From contig BPJU01000006.1 in NCBI GenBank assembly GCA_026004775.1, forward strand, positions 248,001-312,000: a stretch of 64,000 nt of DNA, given 5' to 3'. The notes beneath the pieces were generated by a model. It ran no database searches. It had not been told where the DNA came from and saw only the letters and a list, made by a program, of their open reading frames with translations. This DNA comes from Pirellulaceae bacterium. Lineage in GTDB: Bacteria; Planctomycetota; Planctomycetia; Pirellulales; Pirellulaceae. A program made the position numbers and the translations under genes. Below, piece after piece: positions 35,866 to 45,117 of this stretch. Each line of letters begins with the position of its first letter. Position 1 is the first letter of the stretch.

Positions 35866-35894
35866 ATTATAGTACTGCCGTAATGTGAAACTAA
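35866..35894 (-). promoter_or_regulatory. Candidate promoter of the 34.4-kb amidohydrolase gene
   Basis: On the minus strand, TTAGTT (plus-strand 35889-35894) and TATAAT (35866-35871) are separated by exactly 17 bases. This places a start site near 35859, a short distance before ATG 35844, and rules out in-frame starts further upstream. Confidence 0.6.
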
Positions 35895-35999
35895 TACACA
35901 CCTATCATTCAACTAATATACCAATCACACACATCCTTCGAGGTAGTTTGCTGCCATAGATCAACAAATAACCCACAATACATTTGTGAGTGCACATTC

Positions 36000-38900
36000 T
36001 TATTCGTCGGCGTGAAAGGCGCAAAACTCATCGTCCCGCGGCCAAAGATGCGAATCGTCTCTCGGGGTGCCCGACTCACTTCGAGGCGTTTCGCCGGACT
36101 GGAGGATCTTTTGGATCAGGGCGTTGCGCATACGCTGCACCTCCTGTTGCATCAGGCGATCTTCTTCCCGATCGAAGTATTTTCGCCCGTCGATCCAGGT
36201 TTGTTCACACCGAGAGAGGGTGGAAAGAGGCGGGCCGCTCCAGATGACAAAATCCGCATGCTTGCCAGGTTCCAGTGATCCGACCCACTGGTCGATCCGC
36301 AATTGCCGAGCTGGGTTCAACGTGACGAACTTCAACGCCTCTTCGGGCGAAACGCCTCCGTATTTGATCGCCTTGGCGGCTTCGTGGTTCAGATGTCGAG
36401 CCAGTTCACGGTCATCCGAGTTGAACGAGACGACGACGCCGGCTCGGTGCATCAGCGCCCCGTTGTAGGGAATGGCGTCGTAAACTTCGAATTTGTAGGC
36501 CCACCAGTCGGCGAAAGCGGACGCGGTGGCGCCGTGACGAGCCAGCACGTCGGCCACCTTGTAGCCTTCGAGAATATGCTGGAGAGTGCCGACCGTGACC
36601 TGGAAATCCTCCAACACGCGCAAAAATGCGACGATTTCGTCCTGCCGGTAACTATGGCAATGGACCCAGCGTTTACCCTCCAATACTTCCGCGATGGCGT
36701 CCAGTTCCAGATCGCGGCGCGGCGGAGGACCCGCCGGGTTCTGCAACCACTGCTGCCACTTCTGGCGGTACTCTCGAGCCGCTTGAAAAGTGTCACGTAT
36801 GATCTGCTCGACTCCCATCCGGGATTGCGGGTAGCGGGTGGAAGGGGTCGGCGAGTTGCTGCGTTTGACATTTTCGCCCAGAGCAAATTTGATGCCCGGC
36901 GGCGCCTCGCGGAACTTCAACTCTTCGGGTAATGCTCCCCACCGCAGTTTGATCACCTGGTTTTGCCCGCCAATAGGATTGGCCGAACCGTGCAGGATAT
37001 TGGCCGCAGTTACTCCGCCGGCCAACTGGCGATAGATGCTAATGTCATCGCAATCCAGGAAGTCTTCGATGCGCACTTCAGCCGTAACTGCCTGCCCGGA
37101 CTCGTTGACACCGCCGTCGGTCGCCATGTGTGAATGGCAATCGATGATGCCGGGCGTGATATGTTTACCCTGCAGGTCAATCACCACGGCACCGGGCGGG
37201 ACGGGGATGTGGCGGCCGACAGCCAGTATCCGGCCCTCGCCGATCAACAGCGACGCATTTTTCAGAATCCCCTCCGGCCCACACGTCCAAATCGTGGCGC
37301 CGGTAAACAGCAACCGCTCCGGCTGCTCGGGCGGTTCTCTGTGGCCGTAGGCTCCCAAAGGATAATTCACCTCGAAAAGAGCCCGCTGAGGTGCTTCGGA
37401 TTTCGTCGTGTCCTGAGCTGGTTGGGCCGGAGTTTCGGCGGCAGCTTCCTGCCGCTGGGCTTCCACGGGAGTGCGAGAGCCGTCGGGCCATTCTACGAAG
37501 CCGGTCCAACGCGCGGGTTTGTCGGCAGCCTGCTCCAACAATACTGACAGCCGAGCCGTCCCGTCGTAACCGAACGCCGCGGCAGGGAACGTCGCACCCA
37601 ACCGCTCGTCTTGCATGCCGACTCGATCGAGTTTCACAACCGTTTCGTTTTCGCCTTCTGCGGCTGCCGGAAGGCGAATCTCGCCCGCCAGTCGCTCCAG
37701 AGTCCCCGAGATGGCCCATAGGGAGCCGTCCAATTTGCGCTGGGACTTGGCCCGCACCAGCCATCGGCCGCGAGGGTCGATCGGCGGCGGGGTGTCGAAG
37801 CGAAATCGCTCGCCGTCGATCCACGTCTCCAACACCTTGGCATCGCTTTTGAAAAGGTCACCGTCGGCAATCACCAGATGCGCGTATTTTCCCGCAGCCA
37901 GCGTTCCCAAGCGGTCTGAGACACCGAAGAGCTCCGCTGGTCGAAGTGTCAAAGCCCGCAGCGCCTCGTCGGCATCCAACCCTCGCCGTACCGCTTTTCG
38001 GACCGCAGACCAGAAGTCTTTCAGGGATCGGAGCCCATCGGTCGTCAGGGCGATCGGGACACCGGCGGCGACCAGACGTGCGGGATTTTCAGGAGCCAGG
38101 TCCCAGTGCAGCATCTGTTCCAGAGTTGTCGAGAGCGCCGCCTCGGGCGTCGTCACGTTGGGCGGACTGGGAAAGTCGATCGGAACCAGAATCGGCACGC
38201 CCAGCGCCCGAATCGCCTCCAATCTCCGATACTCATTGCCCGAGCCGCGCAACAGGTAGCGAAGCTGGAACTCGGCCGCAAATTTGGCCGCTCGCAGACA
38301 GAACAGTTCGTTCGGGGCATCGATCACCACCAGTCCTTCCTGGTGCAAATAGGGCAACAAGGCATTCAAAGCGTCGTTGGTTTCGGGAGCCTGGTCGCCG
38401 GAGAATCCGCGATGTTGGGAGGCCAGTTCATACCAGCGCGCGTCGTACATCGCCTGCCGCGCCAGGGCGACGGCTCCCATGGGGGAATTGGGATACGAGC
38501 GATCCGGGCGGCCGAAAGGAATCGTAAGCCGCACGTGAAGCGCCACGTCAGGCTTCAGGATGGCTCGGTCGGCGGCATGGCCGGCCGTGGTCACCAGAGC
38601 GCTACGGCCTTTGAAGATGCCGCCCTGCGGTGCCAGCAGCCGAACGGTGATGCCTTGGCGGCGCCGTGCCTCATCCGTCGCGGCATCCGTCTGATACAGC
38701 GACGCCACCGACAATTGCGGGCGAATCTCCGCGTTCCAATACGGCGCCCCCTGGTCGTTATTCCAGGAAAAGGCGGCTTCCGAATAGGCATCGATCAGTC
38801 CCGGATACGCCGTCTTGCCGTTCATGTCGATGCGCGTGGCGTCCGCCGGCACCGGCACGTCGGCCCCCACCGCTTCAATGTAGCGGCCGTTAATCAGCAG

Positions 38901-39122
38901 CGTCCCCTTTTCTATCACCTGTCCCGGAGCCACTACCAGTCTCAGGTTCACTAACGCCACACGCGGCACAGGTTTGTCCCGCAGACCTTCGGGCGGACGC
39001 AAACTGCTTTGGGCTGCAAGCTCGGTATGGCTCACCATGAGCTGTCCGGCAATCAGTAGTGGTCCCACGAGAATCATTAGGGGTGCCGCGATTCGCTTTC
39101 TGTCATGGTGCACGGTTTTCAT
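36000..39122 (-). CDS. Double amidohydrolase-domain secreted protein
   Basis: A 1040-residue protein with a signal peptide (IAAPLMILVGPLLIAGQLMV) and two amidohydrolase-fold domains. The first (about residues 55-450) has PGLIDAYSEAAF at about 108-119, without HxH. The second (about 610-990) has PGIIDCHSHM at about residues 655-664, then WVHCHSYR, GTLQHILEGYKVADVL and FNSDD, so it keeps the full metal and catalytic set. A linker of about 150 residues with a beta-sandwich look (LWAISGTLERLAGEIRLPA) joins them. It probably hydrolyses a cyclic amide or dipeptide-like substrate outside the cytoplasm through the second domain only. It is the neighbour and relative of the 475-residue protein. Confidence 0.82.
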   Translation of the reverse strand: MKTVHHDRKRIAAPLMILVGPLLIAGQLMVSHTELAAQSSLRPPEGLRDKPVPRVALVNLRLVVAPGQVIEKGTLLINGRYIEAVGADVPVPADATRIDMNGKTAYPGLIDAYSEAAFSWNNDQGAPYWNAEIRPQLSVASLYQTDAATDEARRRQGITVRLLAPQGGIFKGRSALVTTAGHAADRAILKPDVALHVRLTIPFGRPDRSYPNSPMGAVALARQAMYDARWYELASQHRGFSGDQAPETNDALNALLPYLHQEGLVVIDAPNELFCLRAAKFAAEFQLRYLLRGSGNEYRRLEAIRALGVPILVPIDFPSPPNVTTPEAALSTTLEQMLHWDLAPENPARLVAAGVPIALTTDGLRSLKDFWSAVRKAVRRGLDADEALRALTLRPAELFGVSDRLGTLAAGKYAHLVIADGDLFKSDAKVLETWIDGERFRFDTPPPIDPRGRWLVRAKSQRKLDGSLWAISGTLERLAGEIRLPAAAEGENETVVKLDRVGMQDERLGATFPAAAFGYDGTARLSVLLEQAADKPARWTGFVEWPDGSRTPVEAQRQEAAAETPAQPAQDTTKSEAPQRALFEVNYPLGAYGHREPPEQPERLLFTGATIWTCGPEGILKNASLLIGEGRILAVGRHIPVPPGAVVIDLQGKHITPGIIDCHSHMATDGGVNESGQAVTAEVRIEDFLDCDDISIYRQLAGGVTAANILHGSANPIGGQNQVIKLRWGALPEELKFREAPPGIKFALGENVKRSNSPTPSTRYPQSRMGVEQIIRDTFQAAREYRQKWQQWLQNPAGPPPRRDLELDAIAEVLEGKRWVHCHSYRQDEIVAFLRVLEDFQVTVGTLQHILEGYKVADVLARHGATASAFADWWAYKFEVYDAIPYNGALMHRAGVVVSFNSDDRELARHLNHEAAKAIKYGGVSPEEALKFVTLNPARQLRIDQWVGSLEPGKHADFVIWSGPPLSTLSRCEQTWIDGRKYFDREEDRLMQQEVQRMRNALIQKILQSGETPRSESGTPRDDSHLWPRDDEFCAFHADE

Positions 39123-39462
39123 GGTCTCTCAATTTGTTAGAAGGTTCCTGAACTGGCCTTTTCAAGACGGCGCCTCACATCCACCCAGACGCCATACTAA
39201 TCAGTGTGAAGGGCAAGGGAAGAGGTTATTTGGCGGAACGAGCAGGTTCGGTGCGCACCGAGCCGCCGACGAGTTCTTGCTTGCGGTAGATTCTGCAACC
39301 GGCGGGTGCTGGTGACGTGCAGGACTATCGCCCGACGAAGGTCCGCACGCAGGCCTGGCCGCCTTTTTCTCAAGGGGGCTGGTTGCCAGGAGCGGTCATC
39401 CAAGGTAGAAAACGTCCGACTTGCCGAGGAAATACCCATCGCGTACAGGAAGACTGCGGGCC
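39123..39462. other. Divergent intergenic region
   Basis: About 340 bases between the double amidohydrolase and ketoacyl synthase genes. No gene or clear regulatory signal is seen. Confidence 0.4.
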
Positions 39463-40698
39463 GTGTCTGGAGTGGATCGCATCGTTATAACGGGAGTTGG
39501 CTTGACGGCGCCGAACGGCAACTCACTGGCCGAATTCCGGGAGGCCTTGTTGGCCGGGCGCAGTGGGGTGCGGCGTTACGAGATCCGCTACGTCGGGCAG
39601 ACTTTGGCCGGGGTGTGCGATTTTGATCCGTATCGGTATCAAGACCGTCGCGACGTACGGCGAGGAACTCGAGCCGGCAGCATCGGGGTTTACTGCGCTC
39701 GTGAAGCGCTGGCCGATGCGGAACTCGACCTGCAAAAGTTCGATCGCCGTCGGGTCGGTATTTACCTGGGGATCACCGAACACGGGAATGTGGAGACGGA
39801 AAACGAAATCTATCAACTAAAAAGTTTCGACTACGACGTGCAATATTGGTCGCACCATCATAATCCGCGCACGGTGGCCAATTCGCCGGCCGGGGAAGTG
39901 GCTTTGAATTTGCAAGTGTGGGGGCCTCACTATACGGTAGGGGCTGCCTGTGCGGCCGGTAATGCCGGGTTGATTCAAGGAGTGCAGATGCTGCGGCTGG
40001 GAGAATGCGACGTGGCCCTGGCCGGCGGTGTCTCTGAAAGCATCCGCTCGTTCGGCATCTTCGCCGGTTTCCGCAGCCAAGGGGCCCTTGCTCACCACGA
40101 AGATCCCACCAAGGCTTCGCGACCCTTCGACCGCCAGCGCACCGGTATTGTGGTGGCCGAAGGCGGCTGTGTTTTCGTGCTGGAGCGGCTATCGGATGCC
40201 TTGCGGCGCGGCGCGCGGATCTACGGCGAAGTGCTCTCCTATGCGATGAACACCGACGCCACGGACTTCGTGATGCCCAATGCCGAACGCCAAGCCGAGT
40301 GTATGCGATTGGCTCTGGAAAGAGCCGGATTGCCGCCGGCTGAAATCGATATCGTCAGCACCCATGCCACCGGTACGCCGGCCGGCGATGAACAGGAGTG
40401 TCAGGCTCTGCGCACGGTTTTCACGGATTGTCCTAACACCTGGTTTAATAACACCAAGAGCTTTATCGGTCATGCGATGGGAGCGGCCGGAGCCCTGGAA
40501 CTGGCCGGCAACCTGCCGTCATTCGTGGACGGTTGGTGCCACCCGACCATCAACCTAGATGACCCCGATCCGGCTTGCTGGCTGCCGAATCTGGTGGCCA
40601 ATCAGCCGCGGCGCCTGGAGCGGGCCCGCTTCATCTTGAACAATTCCTTCGGCATGCTCGGGATCAACTCCGTAGTCATCGTCGGACGCTACCCGTAA
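39463..40698 (+). CDS. Beta-ketoacyl synthase (FabF/KAS II type)
   Basis: A 411-residue thiolase-fold enzyme. The catalytic cysteine is in YTVGAACAAGNAG (about residue 162), and the two histidines are in VSTHATGTPAGDEQE (about 301) and KSFIGHAMGAAG (about 336). This Cys-His-His triad performs decarboxylative condensation of malonyl-ACP with an acyl chain. The sequence is divergent from housekeeping FabF in its N-terminal half (HHHNPRTVANSPAGEVAL), so a secondary role such as specialised lipid or polyketide-like synthesis is possible. No ACP gene is adjacent. GTG 39463 is chosen because AGGAAG precedes it by ten bases; a TTG at 39421 is also in frame. Confidence 0.88.
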   Translation: MSGVDRIVITGVGLTAPNGNSLAEFREALLAGRSGVRRYEIRYVGQTLAGVCDFDPYRYQDRRDVRRGTRAGSIGVYCAREALADAELDLQKFDRRRVGIYLGITEHGNVETENEIYQLKSFDYDVQYWSHHHNPRTVANSPAGEVALNLQVWGPHYTVGAACAAGNAGLIQGVQMLRLGECDVALAGGVSESIRSFGIFAGFRSQGALAHHEDPTKASRPFDRQRTGIVVAEGGCVFVLERLSDALRRGARIYGEVLSYAMNTDATDFVMPNAERQAECMRLALERAGLPPAEIDIVSTHATGTPAGDEQECQALRTVFTDCPNTWFNNTKSFIGHAMGAAGALELAGNLPSFVDGWCHPTINLDDPDPACWLPNLVANQPRRLERARFILNNSFGMLGINSVVIVGRYP

Positions 40699-40773
40699 AT
40701 TGGCCGGCCAAACTGCCGGGAAGCTCCGCCGGTATGGTTTTTCCGGCAGCAGGTTCGGTGCGGTTCCAAACCC

Positions 40774-41352
40774 CTAGGGGGTCGCGGCCGGCGCTTTGTC
40801 GGCAGACGCCGATTCGTCGGTCGTCAGAGGTTTTCCGCAGTTGGGACAAAACTTGGCCCCCAAACCATGCGGGTTGCCACAATGCGGGCAGGCGGCTTGG
40901 GCCAGTGCTTGCTGGAAAACCGGAGATTGCACGTTCCAGTTGAGAATCAGCCACCGATCCCCTGCTTTCTTGAACGTCACCGTGATGGTTGCCGGCCCTC
41001 TTTCAAAATGGGCAGCGTAGGCCACGAAAGCATAACTGCCCGACATGTCCCCGCGGAAATTGAACTGCTGGAGTGTCTTTGACTGAAGTGCCCCCAGATA
41101 AGTCTTGCAGGCGTCGGCCAGTGCCTGGTACTGATCGCGGGGTACCACCCGCCGGAACTCTTCCGTAGTGTGGGTGTCGTATGTTTGAGCGAAAGTGCCG
41201 TCTTGGATGCGGGCAAACAGCTCGTCGACAACCGGCGACAAGCTCCGATCCAAATTGCGGTACGTCACATACAACCATGCCCCACCAAACCCAAGGAGAA
41301 TAATAACCCCAACTACAGCCAGTACGACGATAAGTCCGGCACTCGGTTTCAT
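40774..41352 (-). CDS. Membrane-anchored zinc-ribbon protein
   Basis: This 192-residue protein has a single N-terminal transmembrane segment (LIVVLAVVGVIILLGFGGAWL) and a middle alpha/beta domain of the DUF4019-like type (GTFAQTYDTHTTEEFRR, ITVTFKKAGDRWLILNWNV). A C-terminal zinc ribbon follows, CPHCGNPHGLGAKFCPNC. The ribbon would be on the outside if the helix is a signal anchor. Function unknown. ATG 41352 has AGGAGATTCATC upstream. Confidence 0.72.
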   Translation of the reverse strand: MKPSAGLIVVLAVVGVIILLGFGGAWLYVTYRNLDRSLSPVVDELFARIQDGTFAQTYDTHTTEEFRRVVPRDQYQALADACKTYLGALQSKTLQQFNFRGDMSGSYAFVAYAAHFERGPATITVTFKKAGDRWLILNWNVQSPVFQQALAQAACPHCGNPHGLGAKFCPNCGKPLTTDESASADKAPAATP

Positions 41353-41385
41353 GATGAATCTCCTGTGCCACCCGAACGACAAGCT

Positions 41386-41802
41386 TTACGTTGAACGACG
41401 ATTGTCCGGTTCCGGTGGATCGCCTCCTCGCTCATCGGAAAGGCTTTTTCTCAAAGACGATAACAATCGGCTGCGGGGAACCACCAAGTCACAACCGGCT
41501 GACCGTGCCGCGTCCAGAAGCGCTGTATCGACGTGCGGCCCAAATGCCCAAACGGACAAACCGGGCTTTGCCCGGCGCCACCGCTCCACAAGCTTGGCTA
41601 ACGCTTCCGACTGGGGTGCGTCCCAAGTGTGAAGATCGATCACCAGGAGGTCAACATTTTGGGCATCGGAAGGCTCTTGATCCGGGTCGCACAAGCGGAC
41701 CGTTATTCGCTTGTCGGCAACAAGTGCGCGTACCTGAGAAGCTATCATCAGGTCTCGTGTAACAATCAGTATTGCCCCGTGTGCCTGGTTGGATTGAGTC
41801 AT
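41386..41802 (-). CDS. Receiver-like domain protein (degenerate response regulator)
   Basis: This 138-residue protein has an alternating beta/alpha layout like a receiver domain: AILIVTRDLMIASQVRALV, DLLVIDLHTWD (Asp in the expected phospho-strand position) and later AGCDLVVPRSRLL (with no Lys at the usual switch position). The acidic pocket and Lys are incomplete, so phosphorylation is uncertain. It lies 33 bases upstream of the zinc-ribbon gene on the same strand, suggesting co-transcription. The start is ATG 41802, with 41814 also possible. Confidence 0.55.
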   Translation of the reverse strand: MTQSNQAHGAILIVTRDLMIASQVRALVADKRITVRLCDPDQEPSDAQNVDLLVIDLHTWDAPQSEALAKLVERWRRAKPGLSVWAFGPHVDTALLDAARSAGCDLVVPRSRLLSSLRKSLSDERGGDPPEPDNRRST

Positions 41803-42028
41803 AAACTTTGTCAACCGACACTGAACCGGATAGCCCGTATGTCAGCTTGGCGGGTGGAAACGCCTCGCTCACGCCGTTTACCAGACAGTCGTTGGGCCAG
41901 CAACACGCACACAGTCGCAAAAGTCATGATAGATGATTGCGTCACCGTCTGCAAATGAGCCGGTGGGCAGTATGCGGCTGGAACGGCTTAAAACCAGGTG
42001 CAGCAAGGCTTCTGGCAGAGGCTCAAAT

Positions 42029-42087
42029 TAGCCACGGAGGACACAGCGAGTGGTATTAGCCACAGAGGGCACAGAGGGCACAGAGAA
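42029..42087. repeat. Short direct repeats (TTAGCCAC...GAGG.CACAG)
   Basis: TTAGCCACGGAGGACACAG (about 42029) and TTAGCCACAGAGGGCACAG (about 42057) are close variants. The second is followed by a further tandem AGGGCACAG unit. They do not code and have no regular spacer, so a CRISPR is excluded. Confidence 0.5.
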
Positions 42088-42221
42088 TATTTAAGAAAAC
42101 ATTCGGACTGGGCTATTTAAAACCGTCTCTTCGGGGCAGGATGGTGGTTTACCCATTTGGTCACGTTCGGGTAACCGTTCACGGTTGGCAAATAAAGAAA
42201 ACGATATTGGTTTAGGGGGTA

Positions 42222-42271
42222 GCGGAAGTCGCAAGGCGGAACGAGCCCGCGTTCCGCCCTAAGACTTCCGC
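42222..42271. repeat. Compound palindrome (nested hairpins)
   Basis: GCGGAAGTC (42222-42230) pairs with GACTTCCGC (42263-42271), and inside it GGCGGAACG pairs with its complement (42235-42243 with 42250-42258). The whole can form a two-storey cruciform. It is typical of REP-like elements. Confidence 0.7.
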
Positions 42272-42307
42272 ATTGAAAAAATCCTCGCGAAGCGTCTACT
42301 TTCCGTA

Positions 42308-42331
42308 TGCGGAACACGCAAGTGTTCCGCA
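42308..42331. repeat. Perfect 10-bp-stem hairpin
   Basis: TGCGGAACAC and GTGTTCCGCA flank loop GCAA. The sequence GCGGAACAC recurs in relatives of the neighbouring palindrome. Confidence 0.7.
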
Positions 42332-42925
42332 CTTTCAATGGTGAGGCACCGAACGACCCTCGAATTCAACCGTGAACGGTTACACGTTCGGTAATGTGCC
42401 GCCAGCGCAAATAATCCGGCCGACAGCGGCACAGTGTAAGCCTGCGCCGACACCGTTCTTGAGTTGCTCGCAACCAGCGGCCTGAAAGGCCGCCTTTTGT
42501 TTAGCCCAGGCCAACGGCCAGGGTGTGAGGAACCGTACGGTCGATTCCCCAGTGTTGCGCGCAGCCACGTAACGGGTAAATACGTTTCCGTTCCTTTTCT
42601 GACCGTGAAAGGTTACGGATAAAGTTGATCAAGACCTTCAAGCTGCCGGTCGCGGCCAAAGGCCCAGTCGCTCGTCGAGCAGTTCACCGCCGCCACATAG
42701 CCGTCGTAGCTGCGCGTTTGAAGCTCCTGGCCATATAAAAAGAGAACTGACCGCGGCTCCTTTGTCACTTTGGCTCGTTGAGCGCACGCCTAGCCAAGAA
42801 AGAAGCGCGCCGCTGTATTCAATGCCGAATTCGTTGAGGCGGTTGTCAAGAAGATTTTGCGGCCTATCCGAAAACCGCTGGGTCTGCTTATCGATAGGCC
42901 CTCGCGCCGGCTGCCGGATAAGCTC

Positions 42926-44560
42926 TTAGCGTCCGGCCAGCAAGCGGCGGGCAGCTTCACGAGCCGTTTGCAGGGCGGCCCGCAGCGCTGCATCCGACTC
43001 AACCAGCAGCGGCGCGGGGCTGCCGGTCGGACGAGCCGCCACGTGGACCGGAACATCGGGCCCGATCCCTTGATGGCCGATCGGCTGGCCGCTGGGCGCG
43101 TAGTAACGAGCCGTGGTGAGCCGCAATCCCGCCCGCAGCGTCTGAAGCGGAAAAATCCCTTGCACGCTCCCTTTGCCGAAACTGGGCTGGCCGACCAGTG
43201 TTCCGCGCCGCTGGTCGCGGATGGCCGCTGCGAAAATCTCGCTGGCGCTGGCCGAATCCCGGTCGATCAACACCACTAACGGGACACTCCATGTGCCTAC
43301 GGCATGTGCCCGGTAGTCATAATCCTCGCCGCTGTTTCGGCCGCGAGTGGCCACGATCGGGCCTTGGCTCAAGAAGCGGTCCGCCACTTCCACGGCAGCC
43401 GACAACAAGCCTCCCGGATTGCCCCGCAGATCGATAATCAGACTCCGCATTCCTTGACGATGCAACTGCCATAAAGCAGCGTCGACGTCGCGCGGGGTGG
43501 TCTTTTGGAAACTGGTCAACCGGAAATAGCCCACACCCTCTTGCGGGTCGAGCATCGCGATGCGTTCGACGCTCGGTACATCGATCCGGCGGCGAACCAG
43601 TACCAGATCCTGCTCGTGCCCATCCTGCCGCCGCACCCGGATCTTTACCTGGCTGCCGTCCGGGCCCCGCAACAGGTCCGCTCCTCGCTCGGCGGTAATC
43701 TCTTCCAGCAATTGCCCATTGACCGACACGATCCGCTCACCCGGTGCCAAACCCGCCTCGGCGGCCGGCCCGCCGGGTAACACCGACACAATCAGCAAAC
43801 TCCCCGGCTCGGGCTTTATCTCCACCCCCAAGCCGACAAACTGACCCTCGATTTGCGACAACAGTTCGTCCAATTGACCGGGCGTCAGGAACGCCGTGTA
43901 CTCGTCTAAAGCCGTGACCACTCCACAGGTGATCTCCAGCAGCACGGCCGTAGCCGGCGCCAGCCGCTGCTGTTCGATCTGTTGTGCACAAAAGGCAGCC
44001 GCATTATAGAGATCACGGCGGTCGGCCAGCCGAAAACGCGCGATCTGTTGGCGCAACTGGGCATTGGTCGGGCCGAGCGCTGCCGGAGCCGCCTGCCGGT
44101 ACAACTGCCAGAACTCCGGTTCCTGGCAAGCCGTTTCCCAGGTACGCCAGCCATGCTCGAACAGCTCCGCCCACCGCGGCGGATCGACGTAATAGGTTTC
44201 GATTTTCCAAAGTACCTCGTTAAGAAGACTCAAGGCCTGGCGCGTGTCGGCTTGCGCCAACTGGCCGAAGGACAGATCGCGGCAACGACGCTGAACGTCC
44301 CAATGGACGCGCGCTCGGTCGACGCGTGCTCGCAGCGAAACCGCATCGGGCCATTCCCGGATGGCTTGTTCATAATGGAGCAGGGCGTCATGCCAGCGCC
44401 GCTGCTGTTCCAGTTCGTCACCCTGCTGGAGTATCTGCCGGACGGCGTCCGGTTCGACCGCCACTTGTGCTCTGGTCGCAACCGGTGCTGCCTGGAGGCA
44501 GACCAGCAACGGGAACAGCCACAGCAGCAATTTCGCACCCCGCACCGCCCATCGGCTCAT
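42926..44560 (-). CDS. S41-family C-terminal processing peptidase with PDZ domain
   Basis: A 544-residue exported protease. The leader is LLLWLFPLLVCLQAAPVATR, followed by an N-terminal TPR-like helical region (QQRRWHDALLHYEQAIREWP). A PDZ domain (GLGVEIKPEPGSLLIVSVLP and GERIVSVNGQLLEEI) precedes the S41 core (SLIIDLRGNPGGLLSAAVEVA), with the nucleophile Ser in DRDSASASEIFAAAI and the general-base Lys in FGKGSVQG. It cleaves near the C-terminus of envelope proteins. Met 44560 is preferred over 44746 because the signal peptide begins there and AAGGATGTGA precedes it. It diverges from the MMPL gene. Confidence 0.9.
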   Translation of the reverse strand: MSRWAVRGAKLLLWLFPLLVCLQAAPVATRAQVAVEPDAVRQILQQGDELEQQRRWHDALLHYEQAIREWPDAVSLRARVDRARVHWDVQRRCRDLSFGQLAQADTRQALSLLNEVLWKIETYYVDPPRWAELFEHGWRTWETACQEPEFWQLYRQAAPAALGPTNAQLRQQIARFRLADRRDLYNAAAFCAQQIEQQRLAPATAVLLEITCGVVTALDEYTAFLTPGQLDELLSQIEGQFVGLGVEIKPEPGSLLIVSVLPGGPAAEAGLAPGERIVSVNGQLLEEITAERGADLLRGPDGSQVKIRVRRQDGHEQDLVLVRRRIDVPSVERIAMLDPQEGVGYFRLTSFQKTTPRDVDAALWQLHRQGMRSLIIDLRGNPGGLLSAAVEVADRFLSQGPIVATRGRNSGEDYDYRAHAVGTWSVPLVVLIDRDSASASEIFAAAIRDQRRGTLVGQPSFGKGSVQGIFPLQTLRAGLRLTTARYYAPSGQPIGHQGIGPDVPVHVAARPTGSPAPLLVESDAALRAALQTAREAARRLLAGR

Positions 44561-45117
44561 CGGCTCACATCCTTTCTGGTTACACCCATCCGGTTGCAGG
44601 AAGACAGAAGGTGGCCACGAGGGAATATAGGCCACGAATGGGAGGTGGTCAAAAAAACGCGCGGCCGTTTTTCCGACACGGCTCGAACAACCCGTACATC
44701 CGCACGCCTCACCGGCCGGTAAGAGCGATCCTGTCGCCCGGAGCATCTGCTGCGGTTTTAGCGTGCACTCCGGTTGTGCGAGCTTCGCATCGTGCGAGGT
44801 GTCGAAGAGGGCAGATTCTCACGACGTCCGGTCGCAGCCTCTTATCGAATCCGAAGCCGCTCGCGTCTCGTCCTGCTCCAATCCTAGGCGCTGTCCAGCA
44901 GGCCCGACAATCCCCGGCGTTCCGAAATAATGGCGAAAAAACTTCTCCACGAGCTTCTCTCAACCGCCGGCAACGGCACGCCGCCGCCAAGTTAGAGAAG
45001 GCGGGCGATCTGGCCAGGCTTGCACAACCGGTTCGCCACGGCTTACCATGCGCCGAAATATGGTCGAAGTATACGGCCGAGAACTCGTCCGCCGGACCCT
45101 TGCAAGGAGCCACGCCG
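44561..45117. other. Divergent intergenic region
   Basis: About 560 bases between the S41 protease and MMPL genes. A long plus-strand frame runs through it from 44326 into the MMPL gene, but has no protein-like features. AAGGAG at about 45104 is the MMPL ribosome site. Confidence 0.45.

Larger units (their letters stand above)
42171..42383. repeat. 16-bp perfect inverted repeat, 181 bases apart
   Basis: GTAACCGTTCACGGTT at 42171-42186 is the exact reverse complement of AACCGTGAACGGTTAC at 42368-42383. A related, imperfect copy (CCGTGAAAGGTTACGG) occurs near 42603. The two arms enclose the compound palindrome and hairpin described separately. Confidence 0.65.
41803..42925. other. Gene-free, repeat-rich island
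   Basis: About 1.1 kb with no credible coding frame. It holds short direct repeats at 42029-42087, a compound palindrome (42222-42271), a hairpin (42308-42331), a 16-bp inverted repeat pair (42171 and 42368) and a related variant at about 42601. It looks like an accumulation of REP-like palindromes or remnants of a mobile element. Confidence 0.6.

Noticed and set aside
42029-42087. CRISPR-like repeats
   Set aside because: Only two or three short units with no regular unique spacers and no cas genes.
44326-45117. 260-codon N-terminal extension of the MMPL gene
   Set aside because: It overlaps the divergent protease gene and has no protein-like features; a strong ribosome site marks ATG 45118.
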